NCBI GenBank assembly: GCA_965276635.1
Contig: CBDIBC010000004.1
Location: 62,001-126,000 of the forward strand
Origin: CBDIBC01 sp965276635
GTDB lineage: Bacteria; Actinomycetota; Acidimicrobiia; Acidimicrobiales; Palsa-688
Length of the DNA: 64,000 nucleotides
Direction: 5' to 3'
Every line of letters begins with the position of its first letter. The first letter of the stretch is position 1. The notes under the pieces were generated by a model, which worked only from the letters and a program-made list of their open reading frames with translations, was not told the origin of the DNA and made no database searches. A program made the position numbers and the translations under genes. Below, piece after piece: positions 17,016 to 24,638 of this stretch.

Positions 17016-18365
17016 ATGCGGTGGACGCCAGGCCAGATCGAGGCGGCGACGGGAGGCCGGTCCCGTCCGGGCGACGAGCCGGTGCCGGCCGTCCTGAGCC
17101 CGGTCGTGACCGACTCTCGGGTCGCGTCGCCCGGGTGCCTGTTCGTGGCCTTGCGGGCCGAGCGGGACGGCCACGCCTTCATTCCGGCCGCGCTGGCGGC
17201 GGGCGCGGCTGGATATCTCTGCCAAGCCGGGTGGGATCGGGGTGCCGGCGGCTCCGGGTGGGCCTGCGAGGTCGCCGACCCGGCGGTCGCTCTCCTCGAC
17301 CTGGGACGGGCGGCCCGTCGGCACCTTCCCGACCGGGTGGTCGGCATTACCGGCTCGGTGGGCAAGACGTCGGCCAAAGATCTGACCGCTGCCGCCCTCG
17401 GCGCTCGCTGGCGGGTGGCCGCCAGCGAGCGGAGCTTCAACAATGAGATCGGGGTGCCGCTCACGCTGGCCAATGCACCCGACGACACCGAGATCACCGT
17501 GGTGGAGATGGGGGCCCGGGGCCCCGGTCACATCACTCTGCTCTGCAGCGTGGCCGCGCCGACGGTGGCAGTGGTCACCGCCGTGGCGGCCGTCCACACC
17601 GAGCGGTTCGGCAATCTCGACGGCGTGGCTCGGGCCAAGCGAGAGCTGGTCGAGGCCCTGCCTCCGAGCGGGACGGCAGTGCTGAACGTCGACGACCGCG
17701 CGGTGGCCGCGATGGCGGTGGCCACCGCGGCTCGCGTCCTGCGCTATGGCCTGGGTCCGGGCGCCGACGTGACGGCCACGGATGTGCGCCTCGACGCTGA
17801 TCTACGACCGACGTTCGTCCTGCGCTCACCGTGGGGTTCGACCGAGGTGCAGCTGTCCGTCCGTGGCGAGCACCACGTCGGCAACGCCCTGGCGGCGGCC
17901 GCCGTCGCCCTGCACCACGACGTGGACCTCGCCGGTGTGGTTGCCGGGCTGGGCGCAGCCCGCCTCAGCCCGTGGCGAATGGAGCTGCGCCGGACCGCGG
18001 GCGGTGCTGTTGTCCTCAACGACGCCTACAACGCCAATCCCGTGTCCGTGGCTGCCGCCCTGCGATCGCTGGCCGCCCTCGACGCCCGCCGGCGGGTGGC
18101 GGTGCTGGCGGAGATGGCCGAGCTGGGACCCATCGCGCCCAACGAGCACCGTGGGGTCGCCGAGCTGGCTCGTGCGCTGGGCATCGAGGTGGTGGCCGTC
18201 GGCACCCCGCTCTACGGATGTCCGCCCGTCGCTGGCCCCCGTGAGGCCGCGGCTGCAGTCGGACCGCTCGGCGACGGTGACGCGGTGCTGGTCAAGGGCA
18301 GTCGGGTGGCCGGCCTGGAGGTCCTGGCCGACCTGCTCGCCCCGCCGGACGGCGTGCGCCCCTGA
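17016..18365 (+). CDS. murF: UDP-N-acetylmuramoyl-tripeptide--D-alanyl-D-alanine ligase
   Basis: Adds D-Ala-D-Ala to the UDP-MurNAc-tripeptide in the cytoplasm. The N-terminal substrate domain includes VVTDSRVASPGCLFVALRAERDGH; the ATP loop is GITGSVGKTSAKD; SFNNEIGVPLTLA and EMGARGPGHI are MurF-specific; the C-terminal domain has NDAYNANPVSVAAAL and VLAEMAELG. ATG at 17016 (MRWTPGQIEAATGG) fits the family; the open frame to 16914 is extra. It is not in a dcw cluster here, being separated from ddl by the low-GC island. Confidence 0.93.
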   Translation: MRWTPGQIEAATGGRSRPGDEPVPAVLSPVVTDSRVASPGCLFVALRAERDGHAFIPAALAAGAAGYLCQAGWDRGAGGSGWACEVADPAVALLDLGRAARRHLPDRVVGITGSVGKTSAKDLTAAALGARWRVAASERSFNNEIGVPLTLANAPDDTEITVVEMGARGPGHITLLCSVAAPTVAVVTAVAAVHTERFGNLDGVARAKRELVEALPPSGTAVLNVDDRAVAAMAVATAARVLRYGLGPGADVTATDVRLDADLRPTFVLRSPWGSTEVQLSVRGEHHVGNALAAAAVALHHDVDLAGVVAGLGAARLSPWRMELRRTAGGAVVLNDAYNANPVSVAAALRSLAALDARRRVAVLAEMAELGPIAPNEHRGVAELARALGIEVVAVGTPLYGCPPVAGPREAAAAVGPLGDGDAVLVKGSRVAGLEVLADLLAPPDGVRP

Positions 18366-18484
18366 AGTCTCGGCCCCGAGGCGCGCCGTCCCCTCCTGGA
18401 GCAGACCCAGGAACACGTGCGCGACTGCCCTGGGGACTGACGCACCCGACCGGCTCGGCCGACGACTCGGCCTCGATCGACTGA

Positions 18485-18532
18485 TTCTGGGGTCAAGAAA
18501 CCAGCACTGGTGCAAGTTTTCCGACACCAGAA
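18485..18532. repeat. Degraded copy of the 57.2-kb hairpin element
   Basis: The left half TTCTGGGGTCAAGAAA (18485-18500) plus CAGCAC matches the left arm of the perfect hairpin at 57226-57281 with one mismatch. The right half (GTTTTCCGACACCAGAA) is a diverged copy of its right arm. It lies between the convergent murF and ferritin-like genes, just as the intact copy lies between convergent genes. The surrounding gap (18366-18580) shows nothing else. Confidence 0.7.
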
Positions 18533-18580
18533 CCGACGCGGCCGGGCGTGCTCGGCTGTCGGTTGGCGCGCCGGGCGTGC

Positions 18581-19210
18581 TCACACCCCGGTGCCCGCCG
18601 GGACGGCGGCGTTGGCGGACTGGAACCCCTCGCTCGGGAAGGTCGGATAGGGGGCGTCGGAGAGGGCGATGCCCACGGCGGTGACGTGGCGGGCTTCGAC
18701 GCCGCCGATAGCCCCGGCAACGGCAGTGTGCGCCGGCTGCCCGAAGGTACCGATGGTGGCTTGGTAGGTCTGGGCTAGCAACGACTCGATGGCGTAGGCC
18801 AGCGCCAAGGCGTCGGCCTGGGATCGGATCCGGCCGAGCGCAGGACGGACCACCTGGGCGTCGATCACCGGGTTAGGATCGGTCATCGGGCTCCCGCCTG
18901 CGTCGGTGGTGGCCGCCGCCACGGCGCCCATGTGGGCCCGGTGATGGGCAGCCAGATCGCGCAGCAGTGTGACCTGCACGGCCACGGTGACCAGGCCCCG
19001 GGCCAGGATGTGGTTGTAGGTGGCGGCGGCCAGGGCCTCCACCGACGAGAGCGTTCGCAGGATGACCACGTCGCCCTGGCCGGGCACGGTGGTCGCGGAC
19101 CGTGGGCCGGAGGGCGCGACGCTCTTGGCTCCTTTGCCGCAGCCGCCGAGCAGCGCCACACCCAGGCCCCCGGCCCCTACGACGAGGAACCGCCGGCGGT
19201 CGAACGTCAT
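18581..19210 (-). CDS. Tat-exported ferritin-like protein (DUF4439/Ferritin_2 type)
   Basis: A 209-residue exported helical protein. The head RRRFLVVGAGGLGVALLGGCG has a twin-arginine motif and a lipobox-like Cys. The mature part shows SSVEALAAATYNHIL, AHHRAHMGAV and IESLLAQTYQATIG, with EARH near the end, a distribution of Glu and His typical of ferritin-like four-helix bundles. Its start overlaps the end of the second ferritin-like gene by 4 bases. Role unknown; metal binding is inferred from family resemblance. Confidence 0.7.
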   Translation of the reverse strand: MTFDRRRFLVVGAGGLGVALLGGCGKGAKSVAPSGPRSATTVPGQGDVVILRTLSSVEALAAATYNHILARGLVTVAVQVTLLRDLAAHHRAHMGAVAAATTDAGGSPMTDPNPVIDAQVVRPALGRIRSQADALALAYAIESLLAQTYQATIGTFGQPAHTAVAGAIGGVEARHVTAVGIALSDAPYPTFPSEGFQSANAAVPAGTGV

Positions 19211-19950
19211 GGCGTAGCCGGTACCGGGTACTGCGCAGGCCGGAAGGCCGTGGCGGGGCTGAGCGACACCGGGTCGTCGTCGGGGCCGCCTGTCCCGGGC
19301 GCCACGCCGAGCAGGTTGATGATCAACGCCGCGTGTTGTGACTCCACGGGGAGGATGGACGCCAGGAGCCGTAGGGTCGCCGGCCGGGCCAGATCGCCCA
19401 CGGCGGCCAGATGGGTGGCAGCCATGGCCTGTTCCAGGCCGTACGCCACGCGCAGGAGCGAAGGCTGGTCGGGGGCGGCCAGGACCTCGGCGGTCAGTTG
19501 GGCGGCCAAAGCCGCGTTGGCGGTACCGGTGGTGGCCGGCGGGCCGGTCGTGGGCACAGGGGTGGTGGGGGCGGTGCCGGACGGTGCGGCGGTGCCGGAC
19601 GGTGCGGCGGTGCCGGACGGTGCGGCGGTGGTGGTGGACGGTGCGGCGGTGGTGGCCGGCGTGGTGGTGGTGGCCGGCGTGGTGGCGGCCGGGGTGGTGG
19701 TGGTCGGGGTGGTGACGCCAGCACCGGCGGTCAGCTGCTGCGCATGGGCGTCATGGTGGGCAGCGAAAGCGCCGAGCACCGCGGTGGCCGTCGGTTGGGT
19801 GAGCCGCCCGGTGGCCACGATGAGGCGTTGCACGGCGGAGGCGGCCAGCTCCACGGTGACGAGGAAGGGGATGGTGATCGGGTCGACTGGCTGCGTCGCC
19901 GGGACGGCGGCCACCTCGTCCGCTGGGCCGCGTCGGGCGAGCCCCACCAT
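19207..19950 (-). CDS. Ferritin-like protein with Thr/Pro/Ala-rich inserted linker
   Basis: A 247-residue protein in two helical halves. The first has PFLVTVELAASAVQRLI and AFAAHHDAHAQQL. The second has YGLEQAMAATHLAAVG and ILPVESQHAALIINLLG, ferritin-like Glu/His pairings related to the next gene. Between them is about 60 residues of Thr, Pro and Ala encoded by an 18-bp tandem array. ATG at 19950 overlaps the deacetylase stop as TGATG; the TTG at 19953 is less likely. The linker resembles cell-wall-spanning regions, but no signal peptide is clear in this chain. It may partner its Tat-exported neighbour. Confidence 0.65.
   Translation of the reverse strand: MVGLARRGPADEVAAVPATQPVDPITIPFLVTVELAASAVQRLIVATGRLTQPTATAVLGAFAAHHDAHAQQLTAGAGVTTPTTTTPAATTPATTTTPATTAAPSTTTAAPSGTAAPSGTAAPSGTAPTTPVPTTGPPATTGTANAALAAQLTAEVLAAPDQPSLLRVAYGLEQAMAATHLAAVGDLARPATLRLLASILPVESQHAALIINLLGVAPGTGGPDDDPVSLSPATAFRPAQYPVPATP
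19573..19690. repeat. 18-bp coding tandem repeat in the ferritin-like linker
   Basis: Three exact units of GGTGCCGGACGGTGCGGC (19573-19626) are followed by degenerate GGTGGT-rich derivatives to about 19690. On the minus strand they encode APSGTA-type units. The period keeps the frame, so copy number can vary without breaking the protein. Confidence 0.8.
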
Positions 19951-20786
19951 CAACGGGCTCGTTGGAGGTCGCGCAGACCCCGGTAGCCGATCAGGGTGAC
20001 GCCGACGCGCTGGGCCAGGGCGCGCAGACCGTCGTCTCGGATGGCTACGTCCTCGTCGTCGACGCGAGCCGCCCAGTCCGGAGCTACGGCACGCAGCTCG
20101 GGGCTGTCGGCAGCCGGGCGGAGGACCAGCTCAGTCACGCCGGGGCGCAGGTCGTTCAGCAGGGCATCGACCGCCCGGCGGGAGCCACCCGTCCGGGCGA
20201 CCCGGACGACGTGGTCGGGGGTGAGCACCCCCTCGTCGGCGGCCAGAGCCCGGAACGGGAAGCCGGCCTGCCGCTCGGTGGACGCGGGAGGGAGGCGCAG
20301 CGGCAACCGGAACTCCACGGCCAGCTCGAGCATGACGTCGAAGAACTCCGGCCGCAGGCTGAGGGCGTCGAGATGGGCGCTGAGATGGCTGACGTCGAAG
20401 CCCCAGTAGATGGCCCGCTCCACCTGGGCCCGGCACTCACGGCCGACCTCCTCCGTGTCGGCATGGTCCCACAGGTCCTGGAGGGTGCGGGGGAAGCCGC
20501 CGTCGCCGTCGAGCAGCGATGGGGCATGGGTCACCGGACCCCACCGGTACAGGTCGTACTCGGCGTTCACCGTGAGGTGGATGCCGACGTCCTCGCCCCG
20601 GTACCGGGCTGCTGCCTCCCTCGCCCACGGTCCGGGGACGACCAACCCGGCGGTGGTCCCCATCCCGGCTCGCAGCGCGCCGTAGACGCCCGCGTTGTGG
20701 GCGTAGGTCGTGCCCAGCTCGTCACAGCTGACGATCAGCAGCGACGCGTCCGCACGGTAACCCAGGGACTCGACGAGAGAAGGCAT
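19950..20786 (-). CDS. ChbG/HpnK (YdjC) family carbohydrate deacetylase
   Basis: A 278-residue deacetylase-like protein with the YdjC fold. SCDELGTTYAHNAGVYGAL replaces the usual DD(F/L)G opening with CDELG, keeping the second acidic position. VGIHLTVNAE supplies the metal His and HLSAHLDALSLRPEFFDVMLELA the second His motif. The family removes acetyl groups from chito-oligosaccharides or hopanoid precursors; the true substrate is unknown. Stop and start with the downstream ferritin-like gene overlap as TGATG, so the three minus-strand genes form one unit. Confidence 0.85.
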   Translation of the reverse strand: MPSLVESLGYRADASLLIVSCDELGTTYAHNAGVYGALRAGMGTTAGLVVPGPWAREAAARYRGEDVGIHLTVNAEYDLYRWGPVTHAPSLLDGDGGFPRTLQDLWDHADTEEVGRECRAQVERAIYWGFDVSHLSAHLDALSLRPEFFDVMLELAVEFRLPLRLPPASTERQAGFPFRALAADEGVLTPDHVVRVARTGGSRRAVDALLNDLRPGVTELVLRPAADSPELRAVAPDWAARVDDEDVAIRDDGLRALAQRVGVTLIGYRGLRDLQRAR

Positions 20787-20825
20787 GCGTGGTGTCGCGG
20801 TGAAGGCCCGGGACCTGGTCGCCGG

Positions 20826-20987
20826 TCAGCGCTCGATCAGGGTTCCGGTGCTCAGGCCGTCACCGGCTCGGGCCACCACCGCCTGGTGCAACGAGGTGAG
20901 GAGGCCGACGGGATGGATCGTGGCCGGCCCCCTGTGGCGGCGCCCGACAGGGCAGCGGACGGCTTCGACGATCACGACCTCGGGCAT
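20826..20987 (-). pseudogene. Thiolase N-terminal remnant
   Basis: A 53-residue frame beginning MPEVVIVEAVRCPVGRRHRG and continuing IHPVGLLTSLHQAVVARAG. This matches the opening of acetyl-CoA acetyltransferases (VIV-x-AVRTPVGR, then a leucine-rich helix) but stops before the catalytic Cys. Nothing downstream resembles the rest of a thiolase. A decayed gene is more likely than a working small protein. Confidence 0.55.
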
Positions 20988-21040
20988 GGCGCCGAGCCTA
21001 CCCCGGGGACGATGTCTCACCCTGGGGGGATGATGGAGGC

Positions 21041-21178
21041 ATGGCATCGCAGCTGATCCTCATCGAGACCAAGGACGTGGACTGGCGCCTGGACCAGCGG
21101 ACCCGTGAGCTGGGGCGGGCAGGCATCGCGGCCGCCCGTCAGGCCCTGGCCGACGCCGTCCGCCGGACGGCTGCGTAA
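21041..21178 (+). CDS. Small conserved-looking protein, 45 residues
   Basis: ATG at 21041 has GGAGG two bases upstream (21034-21038), one of the clearest ribosome binding sites in the window. The product begins MASQLILIETKDVDW and continues with an Arg/Ala-rich amphipathic helix (LDQRTRELGRAGIAAARQAL) to a TAA stop. It is basic, soluble and has no recognised motif. It sits alone between the thiolase remnant and the F420-type oxidoreductase. Called real because of the start context and codon-like composition; function unknown. The following gap to 21324 shows nothing definite. Confidence 0.55.
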   Translation: MASQLILIETKDVDWRLDQRTRELGRAGIAAARQALADAVRRTAA

Positions 21179-21324
21179 GGTGGTCCACCGGCCGTCGATC
21201 TGCGGGCTGCGAGCCCAGTGACGGCGGCGAAAGCTCGCATCGTCTATGGGCATCCCAGGCGCCGGATCGGGCTTGGCGGCGCGACCGGACGACGCCGACC
21301 GCGGCCGGCCCTTAGCATCCGGTC

Positions 21325-22275
21325 GTGACCTACGGCATCACCGTCCCGTTCGACCGCATCCCGCTCAGCGAGCACCGCCAGTGGTACGCCGAGCTGGCCG
21401 ATCTGGGCTACACCGATCTGTGGTCGTCGGAGGCCGATGGCACCGACGCCTTCACCCCCCTGGCGCTGGCTGCGGCGTGGACACCGACGCTGCGGCTGGG
21501 TACCGCCATCGTCCCGGCGTTCACTCGCGGCCCGGCCTTGCTCGCCCAAAGCGTTGCCGCCATGGCCGAGGCCGCTCCCGGGCGTTTCGCATTCGGCATC
21601 GGGACGTCGTCGAACGTGATCGTCGAGGCCTGGAATGACATCCCCTTCGCCGAGCCTTACCAGCGGACCCGTGACGCCGTCCGGTTCCTGCGCCGGGCGC
21701 TGGCCGGCGAGAAGGTCGACGAGAGCTATGACACCTTCGCGGTGCGCGGTTTCCGCCTGGCCCGGCCGCCTGCCGTCGTGCCTCCACTCCTGGTGGCTGC
21801 GTTACGGCCCGGGATGCTGCGGCTGGCCGGGCGCGAGGGCGACGGAGCGATCATAAACTGGCTCGGGGCCGACGACGTGGCCCGGGTGGTGGCCGAGGTC
21901 GGTCCGGGCAAGGAGATCGTGGCCAGGATCTTCGTGTGCCCGTCCACCGACACGAACGCCGTGCGCGCCGCGGCCCGGCGGATGATCGCTGGCTACCTGA
22001 ACGTCCCCGTGTACGCCGCATTCCACGAATGGCTGGGGCGGGGACCGCTCCTCGAAGGGATGTGGCGGGCGTGGAAGGAGGGCGACCGCAGCGGAGCACT
22101 GGCCGCCATCCCCGACGAGGTGGTCGATGCCCTGGTCCTGCACGGCTCCGCCAGCGAGGTGCGGGCCAAGGTGCAGCGCTACGTCGATGCCGGGGTGACG
22201 ACGCCCGCGCTGGCCGTCTTCCCCATCGGCATCGACCTCCGTCAGGCCATTCGAGACCTGGCGCCGACAACCTGA
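21325..22275 (+). CDS. LLM class F420-dependent oxidoreductase
   Basis: Luciferase-like TIM barrel of 316 residues, of the F420-dependent type common in actinobacteria. YAELADLGYTDLWSSEADGTDAFTPLALAA, RLGTAIVPAFTRGPALLAQS and APGRFAFGIGTSSNVIVEAWN are the family blocks; PYQRTRDAVRFLRRALAG and AALRPGMLRLAGREGDGAIINW follow. GTG at 21325. It likely reduces or oxidises an unknown organic substrate with F420. Distinct in sequence from the MsnO8-like protein at 2.7 kb. Confidence 0.88.
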   Translation: MTYGITVPFDRIPLSEHRQWYAELADLGYTDLWSSEADGTDAFTPLALAAAWTPTLRLGTAIVPAFTRGPALLAQSVAAMAEAAPGRFAFGIGTSSNVIVEAWNDIPFAEPYQRTRDAVRFLRRALAGEKVDESYDTFAVRGFRLARPPAVVPPLLVAALRPGMLRLAGREGDGAIINWLGADDVARVVAEVGPGKEIVARIFVCPSTDTNAVRAAARRMIAGYLNVPVYAAFHEWLGRGPLLEGMWRAWKEGDRSGALAAIPDEVVDALVLHGSASEVRAKVQRYVDAGVTTPALAVFPIGIDLRQAIRDLAPTT

Positions 22276-22312
22276 TCGCTGCCCACCGGGCGCCGCGCAC
22301 TGTGGGCGGCGA
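22276..22312. terminator. Candidate terminator stem between convergent genes
   Basis: Arms TCGCTGCCCAC (22276-22286) and GTGGGCGGCGA (22302-22312) pair over 11 positions with one G-T wobble and a 15-base loop. It begins immediately after the oxidoreductase stop and faces the small gene that ends at 22321. Function inferred from position. Confidence 0.45.
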
Positions 22313-22320
22313 CCGATGCA

Positions 22321-22602
22321 TCAGAGCAGGGTGAGCTGCTCGCATCGAGAGGCGCGGGTCGTGAGTGGTTCCCAGGTCGCCGCCCGGCGCGGACCCCTCG
22401 AACGGACCTCCAGCCGCTCGACGGCGATGCTGCGTGTCGCACCGCCTGCGTCGGTCACGCCGATGCTGCCGTCGCGCTCGCGGCGGGTCACCGTCCCCTG
22501 CCGCCAGCGCCCGCCGCCCAGGGGGCGCCACCTGACTGCCTCGCCCACCTGCAGCCCGAGCACGTCCAGGCCTTCGACGGCGTTGGATGCCCGAGTGGTC
22601 AC
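22321..22602 (-). CDS. Conserved small protein of unknown function
   Basis: A 93-residue protein. The core is GEAVRWRPLGGGRWRQGTV, then RRERDGSIGVTDAGGATRSIAVERLEVR, ending WEPLTTRASRCEQLTLL. I recall similar small proteins in Acidimicrobiia with this Trp-rich SH3-like core and WEPL tail, but no function. GTG at 22602 was chosen; the frame is open further upstream through an 18-bp repeat array that would add MGPRLG units, which look like repeat noise. Confidence 0.65.
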   Translation of the reverse strand: MTTRASNAVEGLDVLGLQVGEAVRWRPLGGGRWRQGTVTRRERDGSIGVTDAGGATRSIAVERLEVRSRGPRRAATWEPLTTRASRCEQLTLL

Positions 22603-22610
22603 CGGCCGCC

Positions 22611-22682
22611 GTCCCATCCCGAGTCGCGGTCCCATCTCGAGTCGCGGTCCCATCCCGAGTCGCGGTCCCATCCCGAGTCGCG
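22611..22682. repeat. 18-bp tandem repeat, four copies
   Basis: Four head-to-tail units of GTCCCATCCCGAGTCGCG, one with a single base change, directly upstream of the small gene that starts at 22602. Two of six frames stay open through it because the period is a multiple of three. The array could move the promoter or ribosome site of the small gene. Confidence 0.85.
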
Positions 22683-22735
22683 GTCCCGACCTAAAGCGCC
22701 GTCGGCCGATCCGACGTTCCGGCCGGCTCTCGGCG

Positions 22736-24235
22736 TCACCAACTGCCGTTCCTGGTCAGGACGAAGTCGGATGCGGACGCACCGGCCACGTCGCTCACGC
22801 GGAGCGTCAGTGTCTCGTTGTCTGCGCCGAGGCACGACGGCTTGTGCAGTGTCACCGTGGCCGGCTGACCGTCGCTGCTGGTGAGCTGACCGACCAGGCT
22901 GTTGCCGTGCCAGACGGCCAGGTGATCGGCGGCGGCCGCCGGGGCCGTCAGCGACAGCGCCATGCTCCCCCAGCACAGGTTCGTGATGTGTCCCGACACC
23001 CGGGTGGTGAACGTGGCTACCGCTCCCGCAGGAACGAGGTTGGCCGCCAGCGTCGCCCCGTCGCCCAGGGTCTGGCCGGCCTGGTAGTCAGAGGTGGCCT
23101 CGCAGCCATCGCCAGCTGCGCCGTTCAGGTCGTACCAGCCAGGCAGACAGGCGCGGCCGTCGGTGTGCGGATCGGCCGGAGCGCCACAGGGTTGGAAGGC
23201 CAGCGGCGTGCACGCCCGAGCCGCCGCCGTCGCCGAGGACCGCGTCGAGCGCGCCGCCCCCGAGCCCGGCCAGGCCATGACCGCGGCGACCGCGACCAGC
23301 GCCAGGGCGACAACGGCGGCCAGACCCGCAGTTGCCCGGCCCCGGCGCGACCACGCCAGACCGGGCTGGGCTCGTCCGATGGCGATCCGTCGGGCCCGCT
23401 CGGCCCAGCGCCGAGCTCCCGTCGATCCCCGGGCCACGGCGGCGGCCTCGAGGCCGAAAGTGCCGTCGACCCCGCCGAGCAGCGCGGCGGCGCTCGGTCG
23501 GCGTTCGGGATAGGGATCGAGCATGGCATCCAGCGACCGGCGCAGGTCGCCGGGCAGCGATCGTGGGAGGGGTCGGACGGCGCCGAGCGCGGCTTGGCGC
23601 AGGACGACAGCGGCTGACCCCGAGCCGTAGGGCGTCTCGCCCGTGAGGGCATAGCGAAGCGTCGCGCCCAGAGCGAACACGTCGCTGGCCGGACCGGCAC
23701 CCTCGCCTCGCGCTTGCTCGGGGCTCATGTACGCAGGTGTGCCGATGACCGATCCGTAGGCAGTCAGCCCGGCAGTCAGCTCCTGGCTGACGGCGACGCC
23801 GAAGTCGGCCAGGGCCGGGTGGCCGTCTCGCGAGAACAGGACGTTTCCCGGCTTGATGTCGCGATGGACGACGCCCGCCCGGTGGGCCGCGGCCAGACCA
23901 CGCAGCAGGGCAGCACCGATGGGACCGATCTCGGCGGGGGAGAGGACGCCATGGTCGCCCACCCGGTCGGCCAGGTTTCCGGCCAGGGCGGGCATGACCA
24001 GGACCAACTCCGTCCCGTCGTCCACCACCTCGAGGATCCGTACGATGTTCGGATGGTCGAGCCGGGTCAGGATCTCGGCCTCACGGCGCAGCCGGCGCCC
24101 GGCCGCGGCGATCTCCCCGGCCGAGCCGGTCAGTGGCACACGCTTGCGGGCGACGTGGCGGCCATCGGGGTCGACGGCCAGCTCCACCACCGCCATCGAC
24201 CCCCGACCGAGCAGGCCGACCACCTGGTAGGTCAT
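22736..24235 (-). CDS. Receptor-like serine/threonine protein kinase
   Basis: Membrane kinase of 499 residues. The N-terminal catalytic domain has the glycine loop LLGRGSMAVVELA, HRDIKPGNVLFS near residue 125, DFG near 141, GTPAYMSPEQARGEG, and P-Y-PERRPSAAALL at the end. A basic juxtamembrane stretch precedes a helix around AGLAAVVALALVAVAAVMAW near 300-320. The outer part is not a PASTA repeat: a Cys-containing motif (ACTPLAFQPCGAP, RACLPGWYDLNG, GDGCEATSD) is followed by a beta-rich domain with two more Cys. It probably senses an extracellular ligand. ATG at 24235. Confidence 0.9.
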   Translation of the reverse strand: MTYQVVGLLGRGSMAVVELAVDPDGRHVARKRVPLTGSAGEIAAAGRRLRREAEILTRLDHPNIVRILEVVDDGTELVLVMPALAGNLADRVGDHGVLSPAEIGPIGAALLRGLAAAHRAGVVHRDIKPGNVLFSRDGHPALADFGVAVSQELTAGLTAYGSVIGTPAYMSPEQARGEGAGPASDVFALGATLRYALTGETPYGSGSAAVVLRQAALGAVRPLPRSLPGDLRRSLDAMLDPYPERRPSAAALLGGVDGTFGLEAAAVARGSTGARRWAERARRIAIGRAQPGLAWSRRGRATAGLAAVVALALVAVAAVMAWPGSGAARSTRSSATAAARACTPLAFQPCGAPADPHTDGRACLPGWYDLNGAAGDGCEATSDYQAGQTLGDGATLAANLVPAGAVATFTTRVSGHITNLCWGSMALSLTAPAAAADHLAVWHGNSLVGQLTSSDGQPATVTLHKPSCLGADNETLTLRVSDVAGASASDFVLTRNGSW

Positions 24236-24345
24236 CCCTGGATCCTATGGCCGCCAACCGCCGCCGCCGCGCCGGTTGGCGGGCACCCGCCTCTCAGCGG
24301 CAGGGGCGGTGGACGATGGCCGGCCGCTGGAGGAGACCCCGCACC

Positions 24346-24500
24346 GAATTGTGTTCAAGAGTGGTTGGAATTCACCCCAAATCGCACACAATTCCCGGTC
24401 CGGTCTGCGCGTCCCCGCCTCAGCCCCTGCCGCCCACCGTCCTGCCGCAAATTGTGTTCGATTGTTGTCAACAGGAGATACCAAATCGAACACAATTGCG
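24346..24500. promoter_or_regulatory. Four AATTGTGTTC-like sites in two inverted pairs upstream of the kinase
   Basis: The gap 24236-24638 contains an unusual AT-rich motif in very GC-rich surroundings. AATTGTGTTC occurs at 24347 and 24450; inverse copies occur at 24384 (one mismatch) and 24488. The second pair forms perfect 14-bp arms AATTGTGTTCGATT (24450-24463) and AATCGAACACAATT (24484-24497) with a 20-base spacer. They lie 110-265 bases upstream of the kinase start. They could be operators for a dimeric regulator, RNA hairpins, or copies of a small repeat element. The rest of the gap holds a 13-bp repeat and no gene. Confidence 0.5.
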
Positions 24501-24527
24501 GGTGCGCCGGCCACGCCGCCGCCGGCC

Positions 24528-24566
24528 GCAGGCCCGACCCGCAGGCCCGACCCGCAGGCCCGACCC
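24528..24566. repeat. 13-bp tandem repeat, three copies
   Basis: Three exact units of GCAGGCCCGACCC followed by degenerate GGCCG text, in the non-coding gap between the kinase and the DsbA-like gene. The period is not a multiple of three. Confidence 0.85.
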
Positions 24567-24638
24567 GCCGGCCGCCGGCCCGACCACCGGCCGGGATGGC
24601 CCGGTCCCAGCGGCCGCCGGCAGAGCCCGCCCGGTCGG

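Noticed and set aside
22603..22671. MGPRLG-repeat N-terminus for the small gene at 22321
   Set aside because: The text arises from an 18-bp tandem array and is followed by a better GTG start at the conserved part.
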